From Mycolicibacter icosiumassiliensis (GTDB taxonomy: Bacteria; Actinomycetota; Actinomycetes; Mycobacteriales; Mycobacteriaceae): a DNA stretch of 64,000 nucleotides. Under the pieces are notes generated by a model that ran no database searches, had not been told where the DNA came from, and saw only the letters and a list, made by a program, of their open reading frames with translations. Location: positions 968,286-1,032,285 of the forward strand of contig NZ_LT546166.1 of the NCBI RefSeq assembly GCF_900078685.2, in the 5' to 3' direction. Both the position numbers and the translations under genes were made by a program. Of the stretch, positions 1 through 9,014 are shown in pieces; the first letter of the stretch is position 1, and each line of letters begins with the position of its first letter.

Positions 1-1
1 G

Positions 2-1057
2 GTTGTGTTGGTCACCGGTGCGTGCCGGTTTCTGGGTGGATTTCTCACCGCAAGGCTCACGCAGAACCCGTTGATCAACCGGGTGATTGCCGTGGACGCG
101 GTCATGCCGAGCAAGGACATGCTGCGCCGGATGGGGCGCGCCGAGTTTGTCCGCGCCGACATCCGTAACCCCTTTATCGCCAAGGTGATTCGAAACAGCG
201 AAGTTGACACCGTCGTGCACGCGGCGGCGGCGTCGTACGTGCCAAGGTCCGGCGGTGGAGCGGCGCTCAAAGAGTTCAACGTGATGGGCGCGATGCAGTT
301 GTTCGCCGCCTGCCAGAAGGCGCCTTCGGTGCGGCGGGTGGTGCTCAAGTCGACCTCGGAGGTCTACGGGTCGTGCTCGCGTGACCCGGTGTTGTTCTCC
401 GAGGACAGCACCAGTCGCCGTCCTCCGACGCAGGGGTTCCCCCGCGACAGCATTGACATCGAGGGCTATGCCCGCGGGTTGGGTCGTCGCCGGCCCGACA
501 TCGCGGTCACCATCCTGCGGATGGCCAACATGATCGGCCCGGCGATGGACACCGCGCTGTCGCGCTACCTCGCCGGCCCGCTGGTCCCGATGGTGGTGGG
601 CCGAGACGCGCGGCTGCAGCTGCTGCACGAGCAGGACGCGCTGGGTGCCCTGGAACGGGCCACCATGGCCGGCAAGGCCGGCACCTTCAACATCGGTGCC
701 GACGGGATCATCATGATGTCGCAGGCGATCCGCAGGTCAGGCCGCATTCCGGTGCCGCTGCCGGGCGTTGGGCTGTGGGTCATGGATTCGCTGCGCCGGG
801 CCAACAACTACACCGAGATCAACCGGGAACAGCTAAATTATCTGAGCTTTGGTCGGGTGATGGACACGGCTAGAATGCGAACCGAACTCGGGTACAACGC
901 CAAGTGGACCACCGCCGAGGCTTTCGACGACTACGTGCGGGGCCGGGGGCTGAACCCGATCGTCGATCCCAAGTGGGTCCGTTCGGTGGAGCGGAGAACA
1001 GTGAGCGCAGCGCAGCGCCTGGGGGATATCAGCTTCAATAGGGTGCGGGGAGGTTAG
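2..1057 (+). CDS. galE2: NAD-dependent epimerase/dehydratase, 5'-truncated by window edge
   Basis: Extended short-chain dehydrogenase fold, probably a nucleotide-sugar epimerase or dehydratase. The reading frame is open from base 2, so the start lies upstream of the window. A Rossmann-type loop (TGACRFLGG) sits at the visible N-terminus, followed by an acidic strand end (AVDAV) and the STSEVYG motif typical of extended SDRs. A canonical YxxxK pair is not obvious near the GYARGL segment, so catalytic chemistry is uncertain. It resembles the mycobacterial Rv0501 family, annotated galE2 in M. tuberculosis. The next gene starts 4 bp after its stop, and its ribosome binding site overlaps this stop, so the two are almost certainly co-transcribed. 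Confidence 0.85.
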   Translation, partial: VVLVTGACRFLGGFLTARLTQNPLINRVIAVDAVMPSKDMLRRMGRAEFVRADIRNPFIAKVIRNSEVDTVVHAAAASYVPRSGGGAALKEFNVMGAMQLFAACQKAPSVRRVVLKSTSEVYGSCSRDPVLFSEDSTSRRPPTQGFPRDSIDIEGYARGLGRRRPDIAVTILRMANMIGPAMDTALSRYLAGPLVPMVVGRDARLQLLHEQDALGALERATMAGKAGTFNIGADGIIMMSQAIRRSGRIPVPLPGVGLWVMDSLRRANNYTEINREQLNYLSFGRVMDTARMRTELGYNAKWTTAEAFDDYVRGRGLNPIVDPKWVRSVERRTVSAAQRLGDISFNRVRGG

Positions 1058-1061
1058 CGCT

Positions 1062-2090
1062 ATGGCTGATGATTCGAGGGCAAAAGTCATTCCGCTGCAC
1101 AAACACTCGAGTTCTTTGCGTAGGCATCCGTCGACGCTGGCCGGTCCGACCGAACAGGCCTCGGCCAAGCAGGCGGCCGCCGTCGTGCGTGAACTCGGCG
1201 AGCGTCGCGGCACCGTGGGGGCCATCGGTGCCGCCGCTCCCACCCCGAGCGAATTCACCCGCCGGGTGAGCGCGGTCGCCGCGTTCCTGCGGGAGCGGAT
1301 CACCGGGGACTACCAGGTCGACGAATTCGGCTTCGACCCGCACTTCAACGAGGCTGTGGTGCTGCCGTTGCTGCGGGTGTTCTTCAACGACTGGTTCCGA
1401 GTCGAGGTCAGCGGCATCGAGAACCTGCCGATCGATGGGCCCGCGCTGGTCGTGGCCAACCATGCCGGGGTGTTGCCGATGGACGCGCTGATGCTCTCGG
1501 TGGCGGTGCGCGACCATCACCCCGAACAGCGGAACCTGCGGATGCTCGCCGCCGACCTGGTATTCGACCTGCCGATGATCGGTCCGACCGCCCGCAAGGC
1601 CGGCCACACCATGGCGTGCACCTCCGACGCCAACCGGTTGCTGGAGGCCGGTGAGCTGACCGCAGTATTCCCGGAGGGCTACAAGGGCCTGGGTAAGCGG
1701 TTCAAGGACCGCTACAAGCTGCAGCGGTTCGGTCGCGGCGGCTTCGTCTCGGCGGCACTGCGCACCAAGGCGCCGATCGTACCGTGCTCCATCGTCGGCT
1801 CCGAGGAGATCTACCCGATGATCGCCGACGTCAAGCTGTTGGCCCGGTTGCTCGGCGTGCCCTATTTCCCGATCACGCCGCTGTTTCCGCTGGCCGGTCC
1901 CGCCGGCCTGGTGCCGATGCCGTCGAAGTGGCATATCGCCTTCGGCGAACCGATTGCGACCACCGACTACGAGGCCGGCGCCGCTGACGACCCGATGGTC
2001 ACCTTCGAGCTCACCGATCAGGTGCGCGAGACCATTCAGCAGACGCTGTACCGGCTGCTCGCCGGCCGCCGCAACATGTTCTTCGGCTGA
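1062..2090 (+). CDS. Lysophospholipid acyltransferase (PlsC-like) family protein
   Basis: 342-residue protein resembling Rv0502. The PlsC-like domain begins after a ~100-residue N-terminal extension. The NHAGVLPMD block near residue 132 corresponds to the acyltransferase catalytic His/Asp motif, here in a variant spacing, and FPEGYKG near residue 202 matches the acyl-acceptor binding motif. It is expected to act at the membrane, transferring an acyl chain to a lysolipid or glycolipid; the substrate cannot be read from sequence. A GGGGAGG Shine-Dalgarno sequence precedes the ATG and overlaps the stop of the upstream epimerase. In M. tuberculosis the next gene on the opposite strand is cmaA2; that gene is absent here. 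Confidence 0.88.
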   Translation: MADDSRAKVIPLHKHSSSLRRHPSTLAGPTEQASAKQAAAVVRELGERRGTVGAIGAAAPTPSEFTRRVSAVAAFLRERITGDYQVDEFGFDPHFNEAVVLPLLRVFFNDWFRVEVSGIENLPIDGPALVVANHAGVLPMDALMLSVAVRDHHPEQRNLRMLAADLVFDLPMIGPTARKAGHTMACTSDANRLLEAGELTAVFPEGYKGLGKRFKDRYKLQRFGRGGFVSAALRTKAPIVPCSIVGSEEIYPMIADVKLLARLLGVPYFPITPLFPLAGPAGLVPMPSKWHIAFGEPIATTDYEAGAADDPMVTFELTDQVRETIQQTLYRLLAGRRNMFFG

Positions 2091-2094
2091 GCTG

Positions 2095-2170
2095 CCCCGC
2101 TCTTCTCCGCGAGTGGGCGTGTTTGCACACGACATGTCGCGCGGGCGTCCAACTGCGCACGCTCGCCGGA
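2095..2170. terminator. Imperfect dyad between convergent genes, candidate bidirectional terminator
   Basis: The 89-bp gap between the acyltransferase and the minus-strand dehydratase holds an imperfect inverted repeat: GCGAGTGGGCGTG on the left and CGCACGCTCGC on the right, about 13 of 20 arm positions complementary. There is no T-run, as is common for mycobacterial terminators. Location between two gene 3' ends is the main support. Confidence 0.4.
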
Positions 2171-2179
2171 ATGGCGGGC

Positions 2180-2707
2180 CTACTTCTTGCCCAGTGCCCG
2201 ATCGCGCATCGCCTCGAGGGCGGCGATGGTCTTGGCCTCGGTGTCGGCGTCCTGGTTGACCGACTCGCCGAGCATGGTGACCACGCTGGTCACCACCGGC
2301 TCGCCCTTCTCGTCGGTGACCTCGCTCCGGACCTCACTGACCACCGTGCCGTGCGACTCGATCACCGAGTCCAGGTAGGTGTCGAAGTACAGCTTGTCAC
2401 CGGCCACGATCGGCCGGTGGAAGGTGAACTTCTGGTCGCGGTGCAGCACCCGGGCGATGTTGATCGGGAGGTCGAACTTCTCGAAGATCTCCAGCTGCAC
2501 CTGTCGGCCGGCGACCGCCAGAAACGTCAGCGATGCCACCAGCCCCGGATGCCCGGCTTCGGCGGCAGCGGCCTCGTCGAAATGGGCCGGGTGGTCGTCC
2601 TTGACGGAGCGGGCGAACTCCCGGATCTTCTCCCGGCCGACCTCGAAGTAGTCCGGGAACCGGTAGTGGGCTCCGATCATCCGCTGCGACTCGGTGTGTA
2701 CTGACAT
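2180..2707 (-). CDS. MaoC/FAS1-like (3R)-hydroxyacyl dehydratase subunit
   Basis: 175-residue protein matching the mycobacterial Rv0504c type (formerly UPF0336), a relative of HadA/HadC hot-dog-fold dehydratase subunits. The segment [17 protein letters not shown] lies in the N-terminal hot-dog region and [14 protein letters not shown] is a MaoC-type substrate-pocket block. HadA-type subunits in FAS-II work with a catalytic MaoC partner; no partner is encoded next door, so this copy may act alone or with HadB elsewhere. ATG start at 2707; the SerB1-like phosphatase ends 6 bp upstream, so the two are probably one transcript. Function in acyl-chain dehydration is inferred from family membership. 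Confidence 0.82.
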   Translation of the reverse strand: MSVHTESQRMIGAHYRFPDYFEVGREKIREFARSVKDDHPAHFDEAAAAEAGHPGLVASLTFLAVAGRQVQLEIFEKFDLPINIARVLHRDQKFTFHRPIVAGDKLYFDTYLDSVIESHGTVVSEVRSEVTDEKGEPVVTSVVTMLGESVNQDADTEAKTIAALEAMRDRALGKK

Positions 2708-2713
2708 GCCGGT

Positions 2714-3667
2714 TTACCCCTCCGCTCGCCGTGGTGCTCGGCGGCGGAAGCCTATCAGCGAGCAGGTCAGCCGCGCTCGTTCCGGTGCGCCACGGCGCTT
2801 GATGCGGTCGACGACGGCCCCCAGTGCCAGCGCCGACGGCACGCCGATCCGCGCCGCGCGCCGTGCGGTACGGAAGTCGCGGATCTCCCAGCCCCGCTTA
2901 CGGGCAGTCTCCCGCAACGCGGCGTCGGGGTTGATCGCCACCGCGGTGCCGACCAGCGAGAGCATCGGCACGTCGTTGAAGCTGTCGGAGTAGGCCGTGC
3001 AACGCCGCAGGTTCAGCCCCTCACGGATCGCCAGTGACCGCACCGCGTGGGCCTTGCCGGGCCCGTGCAGGATCTCGCCGACCAGCCGGCCGGTGAACAC
3101 CCCGTCGACCGACTCCGCGACGGTGCCCAGCGCGCCGGTCAACCCGAGCCGACGAGCGATGGTCTCGGCCAGCTCATAGGGGGTCGCGGTGACCAACCAC
3201 ACCTGCTGGCCGGCGTCGAGGTGCATCTGGGCCAACTCGCGGGTGCCGGGCCAGATCTTGTCGGAGATGATCTCGTCGTAGATCTCCTCGCCCAGATCGA
3301 CCAACTCGGAGACCGGCCGGCCTTCGATGAACGCCAGCGCTTTGCGCCGGCCGGCCGCGACGTCGTCGCTGTTCTCCTTGCCGGTCAGCTGAAATTTGGC
3401 CTGGGCGTAGACGAACCCGATGACATCGCGATAGGTGAAGTAGTTTCGGGCGGCCAGCCCACGGCCGAAGTGCACCATCGAGGAGCCCTGGACCAGGGTG
3501 TTGTCGACGTCGAAGAACGCGGCGGCGGTCAGGTCGACGGGCGCGGGAGTGTCGGCGTCGCCCCTATCGTCACCCATATCGGCGAGTGCCCGCTCGGCGC
3601 TGGCGTCGTCGGACAGCGATGTCACATCGGCTGCCGATGCCCGGTCGGACGGGCCCGGTGATGCCAT
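2714..3667 (-). CDS. serB1: HAD-IB phosphatase, phosphoserine phosphatase-like
   Basis: HAD superfamily hydrolase resembling Rv0505c. Motif I is [13 protein letters not shown], motif II is [11 protein letters not shown], and motif III/IV is [12 protein letters not shown], so all catalytic residues are present. The annotated M. tuberculosis role is phosphoserine phosphatase, though this HAD-IB subfamily also hydrolyses other small phosphates or phospholipid intermediates. The C-terminus is basic with a hydrophobic stretch. Start chosen at the ATG at 3667, giving 317 residues; an upstream in-frame ATG at 3721 would add 18 residues rich in Arg and is less likely. It sits between the SnoaL-like gene and the dehydratase on the same strand. 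Confidence 0.83.
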   Translation of the reverse strand: MASPGPSDRASAADVTSLSDDASAERALADMGDDRGDADTPAPVDLTAAAFFDVDNTLVQGSSMVHFGRGLAARNYFTYRDVIGFVYAQAKFQLTGKENSDDVAAGRRKALAFIEGRPVSELVDLGEEIYDEIISDKIWPGTRELAQMHLDAGQQVWLVTATPYELAETIARRLGLTGALGTVAESVDGVFTGRLVGEILHGPGKAHAVRSLAIREGLNLRRCTAYSDSFNDVPMLSLVGTAVAINPDAALRETARKRGWEIRDFRTARRAARIGVPSALALGAVVDRIKRRGAPERARLTCSLIGFRRRAPRRAEG

Positions 3668-3723
3668 CACCCGACTCCTTCCACGTCTGGGCGGTAGGGC
3701 CGGTGCTCCGGCCGCCATCAACC

Positions 3724-4179
3724 CTATCCGGCTGCCGGGCCGATGACCCCCAGGTGATCGCGTAGATCACCTTTGAGGTCGAACATCGAGTAGTCGCGGA
3801 AACTGAACCGCCAGACGTCGTCGACCCGCTCGAACGTGTCGTGATAGCGGCCGGCGGCGATCACCTGCAGCGCCACCGCATCGGTCTGCTGCAGCACCGT
3901 GTAATAGGACCGGCAGGAAGCGGTCCCGGCGACCTCGTCGATGTCGAGGATCGGGTTGGTGATCACGTGCTTGGTGCGCGGCGTGCCGTCGGCGTGGATG
4001 GTGACGAGCCCGCGCCACAGCTGCAGGATGCCGGCGTTGTCCAGGATGACCGTGCCCTCGGGGTCGACCTTGATTCGGGCGTGGGTAAACAGCGCCGCGG
4101 CGCCGTCCAGGTCGCCGGAGTCCATCAACTCCGCATAGCGGTACAGCATGTTCGTGATCGACACGGCGCTGGAATTCAT
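3724..4179 (-). CDS. SnoaL-like / NTF2-like domain protein
   Basis: 151-residue single-domain protein with the cone-shaped SnoaL/NTF2 fold signature: an N-terminal helix ([19 protein letters not shown]), a central [13 protein letters not shown] strand pair and a C-terminal WRFSFRDY strand. Proteins of this type bind small hydrophobic ligands or act as isomerases or hydrolases; the substrate is unknown. The ATG at 4179 is preferred to an upstream start at 4245 because homologous folds begin close to the first helix. It is transcribed toward serB1 (56 bp away) and divergently from the glutaredoxin-like gene. Confidence 0.75.
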   Translation of the reverse strand: MNSSAVSITNMLYRYAELMDSGDLDGAAALFTHARIKVDPEGTVILDNAGILQLWRGLVTIHADGTPRTKHVITNPILDIDEVAGTASCRSYYTVLQQTDAVALQVIAAGRYHDTFERVDDVWRFSFRDYSMFDLKGDLRDHLGVIGPAAG

Positions 4180-4325
4180 GGCTTGCTCTGTCCGCCCGGG
4201 GGGTGAAGGGAATGCCGGCTCGTGGCCGGTCACACCGTAATTCAATTCGCAGTGCGACGTCGCGACAATCCAGCGAACCCGGCGGCCTCGGCCCGGGCCG
4301 GCGATACCCCTGCAACACTGGAGGC

Positions 4326-4601
4326 ATGACCCGCCACCAGGTACAGCTGCTCACTCGGGAGGGCTGCCCGGTCTGTGTGCAGGTGCACGACCAGCTGACC
4401 GCGCTGGCGGCCGAACTCGCGTTCGATCTGCACACGGTCGACGTCGACGCCGCTGCCGCAGCCGGTGACACCGGCCCGCGCGCCGAGTTCGGCGACCGGT
4501 TGCCGGTGGTGCTCCTGGACGGACGAGAGCACAGCTACTGGGAGGTTGACGAGCCCCGGCTACGTGCTGATTTGGCCGAATTTGGTAGGCCAGCGCTTTA
4601 G
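4326..4601 (+). CDS. Glutaredoxin-like protein
   Basis: 91-residue thioredoxin-fold protein matching Rv0508 in the same position ahead of hemA. The redox motif CPVC lies near residue 14 after the VQLLTREG strand, and RLPVVLLDGRE carries the conserved cis-Pro region. It is probably a small thiol-disulphide oxidoreductase in the cytoplasm. ATG at 4326 gives the strand-helix order expected of the fold. It lies 62 bp upstream of hemA on the same strand and may be co-transcribed with the tetrapyrrole genes. Confidence 0.85.
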   Translation: MTRHQVQLLTREGCPVCVQVHDQLTALAAELAFDLHTVDVDAAAAAGDTGPRAEFGDRLPVVLLDGREHSYWEVDEPRLRADLAEFGRPAL

Positions 4602-4663
4602 CCTTTACCGTGGAGAGAAGTTCTGTTCACAGGTGAGCAAGGAGCGGGCCAGGTGATGTTGCC

Positions 4664-6043
4664 GTGAGTGTCCTGCTCTTCGGGGTCTCGCACCGCAGCG
4701 CCCCCGTATCAGTGCTCGAGCAGCTCAGCACCGCTGAATCCGATCAGGTCAAGATCGTCGAGCAGGTGCTGCAATCGCCGCTGGTCACCGAGGCGATGAT
4801 CCTGTCGACCTGCAACCGGGTTGAGATCTATGCCGTCGTCGAGGCCTTCCACGCCGGGTTGTCGGCGATCGGGCAGGTGCTCTCCGAACATTCCGGCATG
4901 TCGATGGCCGACCTGACCAAATACGCCTACGTCCGCTACAGCGAGGCCGCCGTCGAGCACTTGTTCTCGGTGGCCAGCGGCCTGGACTCCGCGGTCGTGG
5001 GCGAACAGCAGGTGCTGGGCCAGGTGCGTCGCTCCTACGCCTCCGCGGAGGCCAACGGCAGTGTCGGCCGGGTGCTGCACGAACTGGCGCAGCGCGCGTT
5101 GTCGGTGGGCAAGCGGGTGCACTCCGAAACCGGAATCGACGCCGCCGGCGCGTCGGTGGTCTCGGTCGCCCTGGGCATCGCCGCCCAGCAGTTGGGTGAC
5201 GACGCACTGCAGGGCCGGACCGCAGTGGTGATCGGCGCCGGGTCGATGGGCGCGCTGTCCGCGGCCCACCTGGTGCGCGCCGGCGTCGAACACATCCACG
5301 TGATCAACCGTTCGCTGCCGCGTGCTCAACGATTGACCCGCAAGATCCGCGAGAGCGGTGTCACGGCCGACGCCGTCGCCCTGGACCGGATGGCTGGCGC
5401 CCTGGCCAGCGCTGACATCGTGATGTCCTCCACCGGAGCGGTCAGCCCGGTGGTGTCGCTGGCCGACGTGCACCACGCGCTGGCCGGGGGCAACCGAGAT
5501 GAGGCGACCCAACCACTGGTGATCTGCGACCTGGGCATGCCGCGCGACGTCGACGCCGCGGTCGCCGGATTGCCCGGGGTGCGGGTCATCGACATGGACC
5601 GAATCCAGCGCGAGCCGTCGGCGCAGGTCGCCACCTCCGACACCGAGGCCGCCCGCAGCATCGTCGCCCGCGAGGTCGCCACCTACCTGGCCGGGCAGCG
5701 GATGGCCGAGGTCACCCCGACCGTGACCGCGCTGCGCCAGCGTGCCGCCGACGTGGTCACCGCCGAGTTGATGCGGCTGGATCACCGGCTACCGGACCTG
5801 GAGGCCGACCAGCGCGAGGAGGTGGCGCGCACCGTGCGCCGCGTCGTCGACAAGCTGCTGCACGCCCCCACCGTGCGGGTCAAACAGCTGGCCAGCTCGC
5901 CGGGCGGCGACAGCTACGCCGAAGCGCTGCGCGAGCTGTTCGAGCTTGACCCGACCGCCGTGGACGCGGTCGCGACCGCCGGTGAACTACCAGTAGTGCC
6001 GGGAGGACTTGATGTCGGCGCCGAAACCGGGTCGGCCGGGTAG
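4664..6043 (+). CDS. hemA: Glutamyl-tRNA reductase
   Basis: First committed step of C5-pathway haem synthesis: reduces glutamyl-tRNA(Glu) to glutamate-1-semialdehyde with NADPH. 459 residues, normal length. The catalytic cysteine is in STCNRVEIY (about residues 48-56). The NADPH-binding loop GAGSMG lies mid-protein and the C-terminal dimerisation helix is present. Start is GTG at 4664, with AAGGAG upstream at about 4639-4644. hemC starts 5 bp after the stop, hemD follows, then a truncated hemB, so the pathway order hemA-hemC-hemD-hemB is that of mycobacteria. Confidence 0.97.
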   Translation: MSVLLFGVSHRSAPVSVLEQLSTAESDQVKIVEQVLQSPLVTEAMILSTCNRVEIYAVVEAFHAGLSAIGQVLSEHSGMSMADLTKYAYVRYSEAAVEHLFSVASGLDSAVVGEQQVLGQVRRSYASAEANGSVGRVLHELAQRALSVGKRVHSETGIDAAGASVVSVALGIAAQQLGDDALQGRTAVVIGAGSMGALSAAHLVRAGVEHIHVINRSLPRAQRLTRKIRESGVTADAVALDRMAGALASADIVMSSTGAVSPVVSLADVHHALAGGNRDEATQPLVICDLGMPRDVDAAVAGLPGVRVIDMDRIQREPSAQVATSDTEAARSIVAREVATYLAGQRMAEVTPTVTALRQRAADVVTAELMRLDHRLPDLEADQREEVARTVRRVVDKLLHAPTVRVKQLASSPGGDSYAEALRELFELDPTAVDAVATAGELPVVPGGLDVGAETGSAG

Positions 6044-6048
6044 ACGTT

Positions 6049-6984
6049 TTGGGTGAAGTAATCCGCATCGGTACCCGGGGCAGCTTGTTGGCCACCACCC
6101 AGGCCGGGACCATTCGCGATGCCTTGGTGGCTGCCGGACACCCCGCTGAGCTGGTCGTGATCAGCACCGCCGGGGATGTCACGTCCGGGCCGATCGCCGA
6201 CATCGGCGTGGGGGTGTTCACTGCTGCGCTGCGCGAGGCCATCCTCGACGGCCGAGTCGATGCCGCCGTGCACTCGCACAAGGACCTGCCGACCGCTGCC
6301 GACTCCCGGTTCACCCTCGCGGCGAATCCGCCCCGTGAGGACGCGCGGGACGCGCTGGTGGCGCGTGACGGATTGGTCCTGGGTGAGTTGCCGGCGGGCG
6401 CCATAGTGGGCACGTCGTCGCCGCGACGGGCGGCACAGCTTAGAGCACTGGGTCTCGGTTTGGAAATTCGCCCCCTACGAGGCAACCTAGATAGCAGGTT
6501 GAACAGGGTAAGCAGCGGCGAACTCGACGCCATCGTGGTAGCCCGGGCGGGTCTGGCCCGGCTGGGACGCCTCGACGCGGTCACCGAGACGTTGGAACCG
6601 GTACAGATGTTGCCGGCTCCGGCCCAAGGGGCACTGGCGGTGGAGTGCCGAGCCGGTGATACGGCATTGGCGGCGCTGCTGGCGGAGTTGGACGACGCCG
6701 ACACCCGCCTGGCGGTTACCGCCGAGCGGACCCTGCTCGCCGAACTGGAGGCGGGTTGTTCCGCACCGGTGGGCGCGATCGCCGAAGTGGTCGAGTCCAT
6801 CGATGAGGACGGCCGGGTCTTCGAGGAGCTGTCGCTGCGCGCCTGCGTAGCGGCGCTGGACGGGTCCGACGTGATCCGCGCGTCCGGCATCGGCAGTCCG
6901 GACCGAGCCCGGGAACTGGGCGTGTCGGTCGCAACGGAACTGTTCGAGTTGGGTGCGCGCGAGCTGATGGCGGACGCACGGTGA
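6049..6984 (+). CDS. hemC: Porphobilinogen deaminase (hydroxymethylbilane synthase)
   Basis: Polymerises four porphobilinogen units into hydroxymethylbilane. 311 residues. The N-terminal [11 protein letters not shown] block and SHKDLPT are diagnostic, and the dipyrromethane-cofactor cysteine is in EAGCSAPVG near residue 237. The likely start is TTG at 6049 (reading [12 protein letters not shown]); no ATG or GTG precedes the conserved IRIGTRGS block in frame. The gene is intact, but its substrate must come from HemB, whose gene downstream is truncated in this assembly. Confidence 0.96.
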   Translation: MGEVIRIGTRGSLLATTQAGTIRDALVAAGHPAELVVISTAGDVTSGPIADIGVGVFTAALREAILDGRVDAAVHSHKDLPTAADSRFTLAANPPREDARDALVARDGLVLGELPAGAIVGTSSPRRAAQLRALGLGLEIRPLRGNLDSRLNRVSSGELDAIVVARAGLARLGRLDAVTETLEPVQMLPAPAQGALAVECRAGDTALAALLAELDDADTRLAVTAERTLLAELEAGCSAPVGAIAEVVESIDEDGRVFEELSLRACVAALDGSDVIRASGIGSPDRARELGVSVATELFELGARELMADAR

Positions 6985-7027
6985 AAACGTGCGTCGGAAG
7001 TGAGTGAGAAGTGACGGGGAGTACGGA

Positions 7028-8743
7028 ATGGCTCGCCAAGTGAGCGTGCGAGGGCAGAAGCCCAAGCCGGGCCGCATTGTTTTCGTCGGCTCGGGTCCGG
7101 GTGACCCGGGCCTGCTGACGACGCGGGCGCGGACGGCTCTGACCAACGCCGCGCTGGTGTTTATCGACCCCGACGTGCCCGAGGCGGTGCTGGCGCTGGT
7201 CGGCATGGACCTGCCTCCGATCGCCGGTCCCGTGCCTCCGGCTCCCAAGGCGGACAAGGCCAGTGACGATGTGGCCGACGGCACCGCCGCCGACGATGAT
7301 GCTGCCGACGAGGCCGCCGCGACTGTTCCGGGCGGACCCGATATCCGTCCGGCGCTCGGCGAGCCGGCCGAGGTGGCCAAGATCCTGGCGGCTGAGGCGC
7401 GCTCGGGCACCGACGTGGTGCGACTGGTTGCCGGTGACCCGCTGTCGATCGACGCGGTCATCACCGAGGTAAGTGCGGTGGCTCGCACCAACATTGCGTT
7501 CGAGATCGTGCCGGGCCTGCCCGCCACGAGCGCGGTGCCCACCTACGCCGGCCTGCCGCTCGGCTCGTCGCACACGGTGGCCGATGTCCGTGACCCTCAG
7601 GTGGATTGGGGCGCTCTGGCTGCCGCTCCGGGTCCGCTGATCTTGCAGGCCACCACCTCGCACTTGCCGGAGGCGGCCCGCACCCTGATCGAGTACGGCC
7701 TGTCGGACAGCACGCCGTGCGTGGTCACGACTTCGGGCACCACCTGCGCGCAGCGCTCGATCGAGTCCAGCCTGGGCGGTTTGACGGAGGCTTCGGCGCT
7801 GGCCAGCATCGACCCGGTCATCCTGCCCAATGGCCAGGAGACCTCGGCAGGGCCGTTGGTGGTGACCATCGGCAAGACGGTGAGCAACCGGGCCAAGCTG
7901 AACTGGTGGGAGAGCCGCGCACTGTACGGCTGGACGGTTCTGGTGCCGCGCACCAAGGATCAGGCCGGGGAGATGAGCGACCGGCTGATCGGGCACGGCG
8001 CCTCACCGATCGAGGTTCCGACCATCGCCGTCGAGCCGCCGCGGAGCCCGGCCCAGATGGAAAGGGCCGTCAAGGGTTTGGTGGACGGCCGCTACCAGTG
8101 GGTGGTGTTCACCTCGACCAATGCGGTGCGCGCCGTGTGGGAGAAGTTCGCCGAGTTCGGTCTCGATGCTCGGGCGTTCTCCGGGGTGAAGATCGCCTGC
8201 GTGGGCGAGGCCACCGCAGAACGCGTCCGGGCGTTCGGGATCAGCCCCGAACTGGTGCCGTCCGGCGAGCAGTCCTCCCTGGGTCTGCTGGACGAGTTCC
8301 CGCCCTACGACGATGTTTTCGACCCGGTGAACCGAGTGCTGCTGCCGCGTGCGGACATCGCCACCGAGACGCTGGCCGAAGGGCTGCGGGAGCGGGGTTG
8401 GGAGATCGAGGATGTCACCGCCTACCGCACCGTGCGGGCCGCTCCGCCGCCGGCGACCATCCGCGAGATGATCAAGACCGGCGGGTTCGACGCGGTGTGT
8501 TTCACCTCGAGCTCGACGGTGCGCAACCTGGTCGGCATCGCCGGCAAGCCGCACGCTCGGACCCTGGTGGCCTGCATCGGTCCCAAGACCGCCGAGACGG
8601 CAGCCGAATTCGGGCTGCGGGTGGACGTTCAGCCGGAGACCGCAGCGGTGGGTCCGCTGGTGGATGCGCTGGCCGAGCACGCTGCGCGACTGCGGGCCGA
8701 GGGTGCGTTGCCGCCGCCGCGTAAGAAGAGCCGCAGGCGCTAG
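7028..8743 (+). CDS. hemD: Bifunctional uroporphyrinogen-III methyltransferase / uroporphyrinogen-III synthase
   Basis: 571-residue fusion as in Rv0511. The N-terminal half is an SUMT/CobA-like methyltransferase domain starting with IVFVGSGPGDPGLL near residue 20. It is interrupted at about residues 75-100 by an Ala/Asp-rich low-complexity insert. The C-terminal half (from about residue 300) is a HemD domain with the WVVFTSTNAVRAVW and VCFTSSSTVRNL blocks. HemD closes hydroxymethylbilane to uroporphyrinogen III; the methyltransferase would feed sirohaem or cobalamin. Start is the ATG at 7028, 24 bp into a longer open frame. The C-terminus is basic (RKKSRRR). Confidence 0.93.
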   Translation: MARQVSVRGQKPKPGRIVFVGSGPGDPGLLTTRARTALTNAALVFIDPDVPEAVLALVGMDLPPIAGPVPPAPKADKASDDVADGTAADDDAADEAAATVPGGPDIRPALGEPAEVAKILAAEARSGTDVVRLVAGDPLSIDAVITEVSAVARTNIAFEIVPGLPATSAVPTYAGLPLGSSHTVADVRDPQVDWGALAAAPGPLILQATTSHLPEAARTLIEYGLSDSTPCVVTTSGTTCAQRSIESSLGGLTEASALASIDPVILPNGQETSAGPLVVTIGKTVSNRAKLNWWESRALYGWTVLVPRTKDQAGEMSDRLIGHGASPIEVPTIAVEPPRSPAQMERAVKGLVDGRYQWVVFTSTNAVRAVWEKFAEFGLDARAFSGVKIACVGEATAERVRAFGISPELVPSGEQSSLGLLDEFPPYDDVFDPVNRVLLPRADIATETLAEGLRERGWEIEDVTAYRTVRAAPPPATIREMIKTGGFDAVCFTSSSTVRNLVGIAGKPHARTLVACIGPKTAETAAEFGLRVDVQPETAAVGPLVDALAEHAARLRAEGALPPPRKKSRRR

Positions 8744-8757
8744 CGGTGACTTCTCTC

Positions 8758-8822
8758 GCGTTGACTCTGCGTCCACGGCGGAAAAGTGCGAGTAACGTCC
8801 GCCCTCGCCGCAGAGTCAACGC
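8758..8822 (+). promoter_or_regulatory. Long inverted repeat in the hemD-hemB gap
   Basis: A perfect 14-bp inverted repeat, GCGTTGACTCTGCG at 8758-8771 and its complement at 8809-8822, encloses 37 bp that contain a second stem (GGCGGA at 8777-8782 with TCCGCC at 8798-8803). The right arm ends directly before the hemB ATG at 8823, and no Shine-Dalgarno sequence is visible outside the structure. It could terminate the hemACD transcript or fold over the hemB start. Confidence 0.6.
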
Positions 8823-9014
8823 ATGAGAGAGCGTCCCCGTCGGCTGCGCGCCACGGCGGCGTTACGCCGACTGGTGGCGCAGACCTCGCTGGAGCCACGG
8901 CATCTGGTGCTGCCGATGTTCGTCGCCGACGGCATAGCGGAACCGCGGCCCATCTCTTCGATGCCCGGCGTGTATCAGCACACCCGCGATTCGCTGCGCG
9001 CCGCGGCCGCCGGT
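8823..9014 (+). pseudogene. hemB: hemB 5' fragment (delta-aminolevulinic acid dehydratase), fused to recN
   Basis: The first ~64 codons encode the N-terminus of porphobilinogen synthase: [33 protein letters not shown], then [12 protein letters not shown], closely matching mycobacterial HemB. Normal HemB is about 330 residues and continues into GGLMLFG; here the frame changes identity at about 9012-9020 and continues as RecN. The active-site lysines and zinc/magnesium ligands, all further downstream in HemB, are missing, so this fragment cannot make porphobilinogen. An intact hemB would be needed elsewhere for haem synthesis. Confidence 0.9.

Noticed and set aside
1035..2135. 366-codon minus-strand frame
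   Set aside because: Antisense to the acyltransferase, low-complexity Arg/Gly/His composition, no motif.
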